Assembly: GCA_036872755.1 (NCBI GenBank)
Contig: JAVHNS010000001.1
Location: forward strand, 3,968,001-4,032,000
Direction of reading: 5' to 3'
DNA: 64,000 bases
Source: Orbilia blumenaviensis
Lineage: Eukaryota; Ascomycota; Orbiliomycetes; Orbiliales; Orbiliaceae
Part shown: in pieces, positions 56,080 through 64,000 of the stretch
How positions within the stretch are numbered: the first letter of the stretch is position 1
Layout of the letters: the number at the start of each line of letters is the position of its first letter
Notes under the pieces: generated by a model
Seen by the model: the letters and a program-made list of their open reading frames with translations, nothing else
Told to the model about the DNA's origin: nothing
The model's database searches: none
Program-made: the position numbers and the translations under genes

Positions 56080-57016
56080 TTTGTGGGTTGTGGATATGGA
56101 TATGAATGATCGGTGGTTTGGGTTTAATTTGTGGAATTGATATCGATGGTTTATGCTGTTATAGCGACTGGCGCCGTTGGGGTATAGATATACTGTTCGG
56201 TGGAAGTGGGTGGTTGATATCTTTCTGTGGGGTAGAAGTAGGAGGATGAGGAAGGAGGATTTATAGGTGTTGAATCTGGGGCTGGGGCAGGGACAGTGAC
56301 GTAGGTGCATGATATAGGTATGTATGTAATGGTTAGAGCCCAGCACAGGAACGGGTTGAGACTGGCTGGAAACAGAGAGTGGATGGTGCAGATGGCGCCC
56401 CGGGATTTTCCCCCCCGAGATCGATCGATAACTACTTCTATAGCTATTGGTGGGTATCAGCGGGACAACCCGAGGCTAGTGTATATGTGGAACTAGTTGG
56501 TCTGTGTGCATCGTCATTCGATGAGAGCTGGGTTTGTAATGATCCTGCTGTTGGTTTCTCTTCTTTCGAAGCCGGTTTTGTTTGTGTTACCGTTTGGGGA
56601 CGACACTTGAATTCAATATATTGATCCTGTACCCGTACGGCCCGTATCGAGATACCGACCAACAACATGCAATATATACACCACCATGCACGCACGTACC
56701 ACTCTCCGATCCAAGACGATTTTTTTTTTAAATATATATATATAATAATAAAAAAAAGAAAAGAAAAAAAAAGAAAAAAAGAAACCGAGTACTCAGGAAT
56801 GGGTAGCAGTATTTCCTTTGATACTTTCAGAAAACTCTACTAGCGACTATCAACCCTTTCTTAACCCAGCCCTTTCCTGGACGTATATTGAAAAGTCCTC
56901 TCTGATATTGACCAATATCCTAGTATAAATTATAACCCAGGGCATGCCCAAATCTAGCCACCAAACGTGTCCATTTAAACTTATGGCCACCCCTCCGCGA
57001 CATCGACCAACGCGAA

Positions 57017-57469
57017 TTATCGCTTCATACTAAGGTCGTGCACTTGATCCTTGAGCCCCCAAGGCTCGCTGACATATATCTTAAGCCTCCTTACATCGAT
57101 GTCGGACGCACCATAGTTCCAGAATATATGCCCCATGATCTATTTATGGAACTCCTTAAACTAAAAGAGTAAAATAAGTCTTAGCCATATTGTTTTTCCC
57201 GATTACTTGATGATGATATCGATATAGGGGGGAGCGGGAAGAGGTAGGGAAAGACTTACGAAGAGCCCCAGAATTGTGTAATAAATTTTGGTATTCTGTT
57301 GTTTCTTGAAGTGAAAAGGATTTTAGAAAAGAGAAATATATATATATTTATATTAGAAGAGGGGACTAGTAGCTACCTGTATGTATTCAATCCGAGCATT
57401 ACATCTGGTGAAGCAGTAAGTGCGGGATAACGGTTGTGAAGAACCGCGCGCGCGGGAGAAGACGGGGCG
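57017..57469 (-). pseudogene. Possible small three-exon gene or relic
   Basis: Three minus-strand segments join in phase 0: 57469-57377, 57295-57260 and 57139-57017. The second intron has a textbook donor (GTAAGT), a GCTAAGAC branch-like sequence and TTTTAG/AAATAG acceptors. The joined text includes SRTYCFTRCNARIEYIQ, then NTKIYYTILGLF, then IMGHIFWNYGASDIDVRRLK and KDQVHDLSMKR. There is no ATG: a TGA lies directly upstream with no acceptor after it. Using the first acceptor (57161) instead gives a short tail FKEFHK and a stop. An ATG-started alternative in another phase also exists. Family not recognised. Confidence 0.3.
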
Positions 57470-57561
57470 TCAACCCTGGACGGGAGAGTTGGGAGATTAT
57501 AGGCGTGAGCCGTGGAAGAAGATTTCTAAAAAAACGGAATATGTTCGTCAGCAGGTAGTCT

Positions 57562-57582
57562 TGAGGCTGGTTTACGAGACCA
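57562..57582 (-). repeat. 21-bp dispersed repeat, second copy
   Basis: Exact inverted copy of 1096-1116. Confidence 0.7.
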
Positions 57583-58721
57583 AGTAGTCTTAAATATAAA
57601 GTATAAACTGCAATTAAGTGGTTGGAACTTTACTCGGGACATGGTGTATGTACCAATGCTGACGCTTGAGTTTGATATAGCAGTTTATAGTACCGGTAGA
57701 TGAAGTTAGTTACTTTTGAAAGGAGGGCTCTTATAAAATTATAAATAATATTAATACTGGTATCTTTTTTTCTTCTAGTGCCTCTGAAACACACCCTTTA
57801 TACTCTGATCGGATCAATGCATTTATAGGTATTTAGGTTGTTTGGATGAGCTCTAGAAATTATATTATTCACTCGTTTGCAGATCCAGCAGCCACGCTAC
57901 TGAACTGTACACTATATGTACCTATATACAATATGTAGGTTTACATCAGTAAGGAAGGTTGAGTATCCAACATACCCAGGTAGGATATCTGTAATCCCGT
58001 GATACAGATATTTATATTGGCGGTATTAGTCTCGGTCCATCGGTATATATCTGCGTTATTGGTCTAGATAATATGAATATCGTCTGCAGCCGAGTAGCAT
58101 TACAGAACCTTGTCTATATTCGAATTGCCTAGTAGGAGCCGTCTATGAGGATGAACAAAGAAATATAAAGAATGGACAGATTATTGTATGTATATAGACG
58201 TTTAGACCCCACGTATTGATGTTGATACACATTTAGCCATTAGTATTAGATGGTACTATATTATAGTACCTATAGCTATAAGCCTTCACGCAAATTGTCA
58301 TACTAGCACGATTAACGTTAACGTTTTGATATAAAAGAAAAAAAAGACAGTATCTGTGGGAGACTTGGGGTTCACTGCTACATTGAAGGGCTGTTGTATT
58401 TGAGGGTGGGTTGAATAAAAATGAGTTGTTAGCTAATACCGCACCGGAACATTAAAAAAAGTCCACGGGAAGGAGTGAGTTCGCTGTCCGAGCCAACCAA
58501 CCACTCTCAGCACACCGCCCAAGCACCCAATATAAGGCGGGGGGTGTCACACCGACATCATCACCATCACCATCCCGAAAAACTAAAAAAAAAAAAAAAG
58601 CTAAGATAACCCTCAAATCTAGAAATCGCAAACATATTTTTTCTCTATCACACACTCTCTCGTTCTTTCCTTCTTTTCATTTCTGTTTCGCCCGCCAGCG
58701 CGCGCTGGAAAATCCTTATGA

Positions 58722-61700
58722 ATGCCGTTGAATCCATTCCTCCGTGCCTTCTTCCGGAGCACGATACCCTCCCACTGCACCCCGATCACGGACTACATCC
58801 TCCTGGTCCCCACAACTGAAGTCCTACTCCACTCGCGCGATCGGGAATCCAACCAGCTATACACAGACCTCGTTCTCTCCGACGAATTCCTCGGTAGTCA
58901 TGTCATCCGTGCGCCCAGAGATGAGATCAATGGCGCTGTTATCGCTGCCGCCAGGGAGAACCGCGGCAAGGCACGCCAGTACAGCACCAGCAACGGACGG
59001 ACCGTAATCATCAAGGATACCTGGGTCTACACCAATAAAGGTACTTCTTTCACTACATCATATATACACATATACACACATACATACGGCATGCCGTTTA
59101 TCACACACATGGTGGAGTAGAACAAGCTAATGCTTTAATGAAAATGAAAAAAAAAGGCTTCAGAACTCTCAACCAAGCACAGCTACAGAACGATATTCTC
59201 TTCTGGCCGAACTCCCTAGAATCCCAACCATGGCTCATATACTACATCACCCGACCTCTGATAGGCTCCCCGGAGCATATCCCTTTGACGATAAAGCCCA
59301 AGATCGACTCTCCAATCCCAGAGCCCTCATCTGCGATCCTCCAGAAGAAAAAAGCCGTGAAGAACTTCGAAGAACTCCTTACAACTTTCCCAATGATCGC
59401 AAGACAGCTCCAGCCGGGTCTTAAATCACTCTTTCAGGAGCTTGAAATGTCAATACCGGAGCTTGCGAACGCTGGGTCCGGGAGCACCGCTGGATCGTCG
59501 TCTGTTTCGACACCTCGTCTATCAACTGTTGCTCCTGCAGCATCGACTTCTCAATCTGCAAACCAAAAGTCGCCTGCATCCCCCAACCCTCCGAAGCATG
59601 TCTACTGGGATATCCAAGCTTCAATCGATGAAGCTACCATGCGCACAACCGTAGAAACAGCCATCATGGCCGCCGTCGAGCTTTTCCAGCGGGTCGACCA
59701 ATCCCAACTCCAGCTGCTCGCGGGAACAACAGACCTAACAGGAACAAGCATAGAACACCTCATCGAGCGGTACATCTGCGAGCAACTTCACGATTCTTAC
59801 ATCTTCCCACGCCTGCTCGCTTTAAAACGGGATGAAAACGAGATTCTGGACCAAAAGATCAAGGAAATGGAATTCATCGACATAGCACAAGTAGGAATCC
59901 AAGTGCCCGACCACGAAACACGACAAAACCTAGCAAATAGAGTTGTGCGCGGAGTTGAGAAGTTCGAAAGAATGGCAGAATCAAAATCACCGATGGAGAT
60001 GCTGGACGTCTTATTAGAGACAGCGCAGGCGCTGACGCAATCCGAAGAAGAAGCAAAAAGGCAGAAAGAACAGCAGCTCAAATCACCCAAATTCGGCGAT
60101 GGGGCAGGGATCTCGGAGAAACCACCCGACGACGAGTCTACAAATCCGGTGCTTACTATGAATGCGGACATGCTGGTTTCGTTACTTTTGATCGTGGTTA
60201 TTAGAGCGCGGGTTAAGGGCCTGCAGAGCTGTTTGAGTTACATGAGAGGGTTTGTGTTTGTGGATGATATTGAAGCTGGGGAGAGGGGGTACGTGTTGAG
60301 TACGCTTGAAGGTGTATTGTTCCATATTACTATGGATAGTGAGCATATGGGGAAGGCGAGTAAGAGGAATTGGAGGTTGTGGGATCGGATCAGAAAGGGA
60401 AATGTGGGCGGAGTTAGGGATTTGTTAGAAAAGAAGGAGGATCTTGCGGAGCTTGACAGTGCAGCGTTAAGCCCTGTAGGAGATATGCCTGATGTTAGAT
60501 TCGTGGGATTTGCTGACGAGCAGGGGTTAGGCGGGGGCGGGAAGAGGGCGGGGAGGAAGAGGAAATCGGATGAGAAGAAGAACGGCACGAACGGAGGGTT
60601 GAAGGTTATCGAGCCTGAGATCAATGGGGTCTCATTGAGTCCGAATATGGACGCTCCCGAAGCTAATATCCTGCCGGAAATATTTGCGAAGATCGAGAGT
60701 CCGAGAGATAAGCTACCAGAGTTGATCCCAGAGCTGGAAATGCCGGAAAGTGAAGGAGATGACGGAGAGCAGAGGGATTTGAAGGTTGACGAGAAGGAAA
60801 TGGACAGTAGTAGTGGCTCTGAATGCACTAACGGACATCCTATTCCTGCTGAGGTTGTCGCGACTGTTGAAGAGACGCTGCACGAGAGCGAAGTGCATCT
60901 ACGGAAAACCCCACAAACCGAGTCACCGGCTGAATCAACAGAACCTAATACCATAGAACCCACCGAAGAGGAAAGTAAGCCGGTAGATGAGGACGATGCC
61001 GAAGCGCTTGAGGTGGAAATAGAAACGGAGACGGAGACGGAGACGGATGGTGATATACAAACAATAACAGACGGGATCTCACTGATATCAACCGAAACCA
61101 CGGAGTCAACGATAGTGCCCTCAATCAACGATGATTTGAACGGTGAGGACGCCCAGAAGTCAAAAGCGGCTGCGAAGACGAAGTTCAATCCAGAGGTCAT
61201 CTTCGAAGGAATCCCAACTCGCCCTCACCGCAAACTGACCCGTTCAACGTCAGTTCGAAGCGACATATCCCGCCACAGCTGGGCTTCCTCATCTTTTCAG
61301 TCTCTTGAACATCTATCCCATTCTGCGATCTCGCTCACGGAAGACCTCATGTCCGTTGAAGTTCTTTCAAGAACCCAAAGCCTGAAAGGAGAGTCTATTG
61401 TCATGATGGCAGTAAATAACCAGCAACAGGACGTTCTTGAGTATTTGATCGATGAGTCGACGTACTTCCCACTTGTGTGGCTACTACAAGACAGAACCCA
61501 CGATGGAACAACCTTGCTGTCTGCTGCTATCCAGGGCGAAAACTATGATATCGTGAGAGTGATTATGGAGGAAGTTATGAAGGCTCAGGATGAGGAAATA
61601 CTGGAGTATATGAAAACGGTTGATACGAATGGACGAACGGCCGGCCACTACGCTTTCAAGTATGTGCTTCCCTGTTACTTGTTTAAGAGAGTTTTTTGAT

Positions 61701-63362
61701 AGAAATTACTAACTTTGATAGTCAACCGACATTTCTGCGCCACTTCGGCAGGCTCATTCAGTGGACGATGAAGGATAAGAACGGCCAGACACCACTGTTC
61801 GCCTTGTGTAGGTCGTACGACCACCCGAGCTATAAAGACATGGTGATACTAGGCATCCGGTCCGCTGAATCAGCTCAGCCGGACGGCGAGCGACTGCACC
61901 TTGACGACCATGTTGATAAAAAGGGAAATACTCTCCTGCACATCATTCACGACCAGCATATTCTCAAAATGCTCCTTAGAAGGGACGCGGATGTCAACTC
62001 GGTCAATGAGAAGAATTTGAGCCCATTGATGCTGGCTAGTAAGTACGGCAGGGTGGATAATGTCAGAACCTTGTTCAGTGATAGGCGTGTTGATATATAC
62101 GCGAGAGAGTCCAGAGGTCTCACTGCCGTAGAGCTAGCGAAGGACGATGATGTGAGGAATAAATTTGATGGTAAGGCATTCTACTACTCTATTCGGATCC
62201 TCTAGGCCGCTAACACCCCACCTTAGATATGGTGATGTTCTCTTACCCCCCACAAGCAGATGGCAGGATCACAGCTGTAGTCCGTGGTATTTTTGTGGAA
62301 GACGCAACTGTACGACTGGTTCTCAAAAGCGGCATGCCATCTTCTGAGATGAAGTACACCATCACAACCTGTCGGCGGTTACTCTCAGACTTCGAGTTTC
62401 TTGCATACTGGCTTTCTTATGAACACCCGGCTTCGTGGTTGCCGGCTCTACATGTGAACCGCAGTCCCTTCCAAATCCCATCGAAGCCGTCACGCGCGGT
62501 CCTCCGAGATATCCAGACACAATTGGATAGCTTCCTTCGGACCTTGCTATCACATAGTACATTTTCAACTCACGAGCTACTATGGGAATTCTTCCTCATG
62601 CCGGATATGCAACCCGACGGCATGATGGAGCGGTCGAAACGCAAATCCGAAATTCGGGGCGAGAAGGTTCAGGAAGACTTTGAACCCTTACAGAATACGA
62701 AAGACATCGAGATATTCATGGCACATGCGAGGGATACCGTACGAGCGATCAATGTTCACACCAAGATCGTGCTCCGTCGCACGAACCAGTTCCTTCAAAA
62801 CTCAAAGGATTTAGGCGACACACTGACAGAAGCACGAAAGCAACTTAACGCCTGCGAGTTTATGGAAGGTAGTCAACATGTCCGTGGGCTGTGGAAATAT
62901 ACGATAGCGATATCACCGAACGATTCGAACCCGATAGCGCACTTTTTGGACGACTTTAGAAGTATAAACTCGAGTTTACAGGGTATGATGACGGCGCTTG
63001 AACGGCCGAGGAAGATTGTGGGGGAGATTAATACGCTACAGAGGGAGGTTGAAAAGCACATGATTTCACTTAGGAGGTCTGATCGGTGGCCTTTGGGATT
63101 GATGGATGAGACGCGGGCGAAGATCCATCAAGGTGCAGCGGATAATATCCGGCAGACAAAGGCGAGACAGGAAGCTTTGAGCCGGGAGCTGAGGTATAGC
63201 CAGAGTGTTGCAGCGGTAGAGTTAGCGAGTTTCCACGAGATGCATGGGAAGTTTGCGAGGAATGCTGTGAGGAGGCTTGCGCGGAATCAGGTGCTCGTAG
63301 AGAAAGAGCGGTTGGAAGGGTTGAAGAGAGCTCTCAGGGTTGTGAGGAATGCGGGAGCGTAG
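58722..63362 (+). CDS. VPS9-ankyrin-PX-BAR protein, Vrl1-like (1468 aa)
   Basis: Large predicted endosomal Rab5-family exchange factor. Four exons: 58722-59040, 59157-61659, 61722-62170 and 62227-63362. The N-terminal segment (PLNPFLRAFFRSTIPSHCTP) resembles the Varp/Vrl1 type. The VPS9 domain is at about 305-500 (TSIEHLIERYICEQLHDSYI and MNADMLVSLLLIVVIRARVK). A long acidic disordered linker follows (about 560-800). Ankyrin-like repeats cover about 845-1090 (GTTLLSAAIQGENYDIVRVI, KGNTLLHIIHDQHILKMLLR). A PX-like domain is at about 1105-1215 (YTITTCRRLLSDFEFLAYWL), and a BAR-like helical region at about 1240-1460. In yeast, Vrl1 pairs with Vin1; that comparison is from memory and moderate. 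Confidence 0.88.
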
Positions 63363-64000
63363 TAGTCATACCCCCCTGTTCCCCATGGTTGTTGTATTTT
63401 GAGACTAGAAGGATAGGCGTTTCGTTTTTTTGAGGAGTGTGTATGGCTCATGAAGGGGGAGGTGGAGAAAGAGATGGAAGCATTTCTATGGCGTTCTTTC
63501 ATGGCGTTCTTTTTATCCTTTTGTCTTCCCCATCTCATTAATTACATCTTAACCTACCTTTGAAATTCTTCTCTCACGGATCACGGTACGTACGTATTAA
63601 TATTGACATCACCTTAGCTAACATATCACCCTTCCCGTTATTCTTTCTTACTTACTTACTTCCTTCCTTCCTTAATCACTATTCTTACCATTGATATCAT
63701 TCGCGGGCATACTACACGCAGGTGCCTTGTAAATAACCCCCCCCCCAAGCATGGTCTTTCTAATTCTCCCAGCCTTCCTTATACTAGTACTACTTTAAGT
63801 TTACCTAATAAACATTGATACATCTCGGTTCCCGCCGCGAGTCTTGCTTTACGGGTAAAAAAAATACAACATCTAAATCTAAAATCTAGTTTTTTTTTGA
63901 CTAGACGAAACACCAATTTTTTAAACTTTATATATATATACTTTTATGTTTCTCGCCTGATAAAAATGATAAAAAGCATGTCTCTACCGGATCTTTATAT
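63363..64000. other. Intergenic, right edge
   Basis: 3' flank of the VPS9 gene. TTAC/TTCC tetramer repeats at 63647-63672 and a C run near 63738. Nothing coding seen. Confidence 0.5.

Larger units (their letters stand above)
56080..58721. other. Long intergenic region
   Basis: 2.6 kb without a confident gene. The left end is the I78-like gene's upstream region, and 58490-58721 is the leader of the VPS9 gene (poly-A run at 58587-58599). At 57017-57469 there is a possible three-exon minus-strand gene or relic. A plus-strand frame (56936-57172) overlaps it. A second copy of the 21-bp repeat lies at 57562-57582. Confidence 0.4.

Noticed and set aside
60238..61200. 320-codon Ser-rich minus-strand frame
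   Set aside because: Antisense of the acidic linker of the VPS9 protein.
1..64000. CRISPR array, prophage, operon or biosynthetic gene cluster
   Set aside because: Eukaryotic gene structure throughout; no regularly spaced direct repeats, and adjacent genes do not share a pathway.

Overview
The window is nuclear DNA of a filamentous ascomycete (Pezizomycotina; order not determined). Evidence: genes are monocistronic and compact, with short introns using GTAAGT/GTATGT-type donors, CTAAC-like branch sites and YAG acceptors. The gene set is fungal: a Zn2Cys6 regulator, the DASH subunit Dad1, a fungal Fpg-type DNA glycosylase, a UPF0643 protein and the Pezizomycotina protein usually labelled 'casein kinase II beta 2'. 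Intergenic DNA is rich in microsatellites and homopolymers. No tRNA, rRNA, CRISPR array or intact transposon was recognised. Exon structures were built by hand from reading frame, splice consensus and family continuity, so boundaries may be off by a base.

Layout. 0-4.1 kb: two intronless RNase H-fold paralogues in a diverged tandem duplication, with possible gene relics on the opposite strand. 4.1-17.4 kb: VPS37-like ESCRT-I subunit (-), a short low-complexity protein (+), the conserved 'CK2 beta 2-like' protein (+), NatA subunit NAA15 (-) and an Fpg-family DNA glycosylase (-). 19-31.9 kb: single-pass membrane protein (+), S-adenosylhomocysteine hydrolase (-) divergent from DAD1 (+), UPF0643 protein (-), MIX23 (-), ACL4 ribosome-assembly chaperone (+), GIR2/RWD protein (+). 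33.5-45.6 kb: class-III aminotransferase (+), Zn2Cys6 factor (-), YKT6 SNARE (+), a Fic protein with an altered catalytic motif (+), D-2-hydroxyacid dehydrogenase (-). 48.7-63.4 kb: ADE4 (+), OLA1 ATPase (-), PPPDE/DeSI-type peptidase (+), a small I78 inhibitor-like protein (-), and a 1468-residue VPS9-ankyrin-PX-BAR protein (+).

Most genes are housekeeping: protein N-acetylation, methylation cycle, purine synthesis, SNARE and ESCRT traffic, kinetochore, ribosome assembly. Adjacent genes do not form an obvious pathway or biosynthetic cluster. The least explained stretches are the RNase H duplication at the left end, 6.7-9.4 kb, 45.6-47.9 kb and 56.1-58.7 kb. An exact 21-bp repeat containing a tRNA-Thr(CGT)-like anticodon arm links the left end with the 57.5-kb region. 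I found no clear new multi-gene system; the most notable items are the altered Fic protein, the duplicated RNase H locus, the VPS9-PX-BAR architecture and a presequence-like open frame ahead of OLA1.
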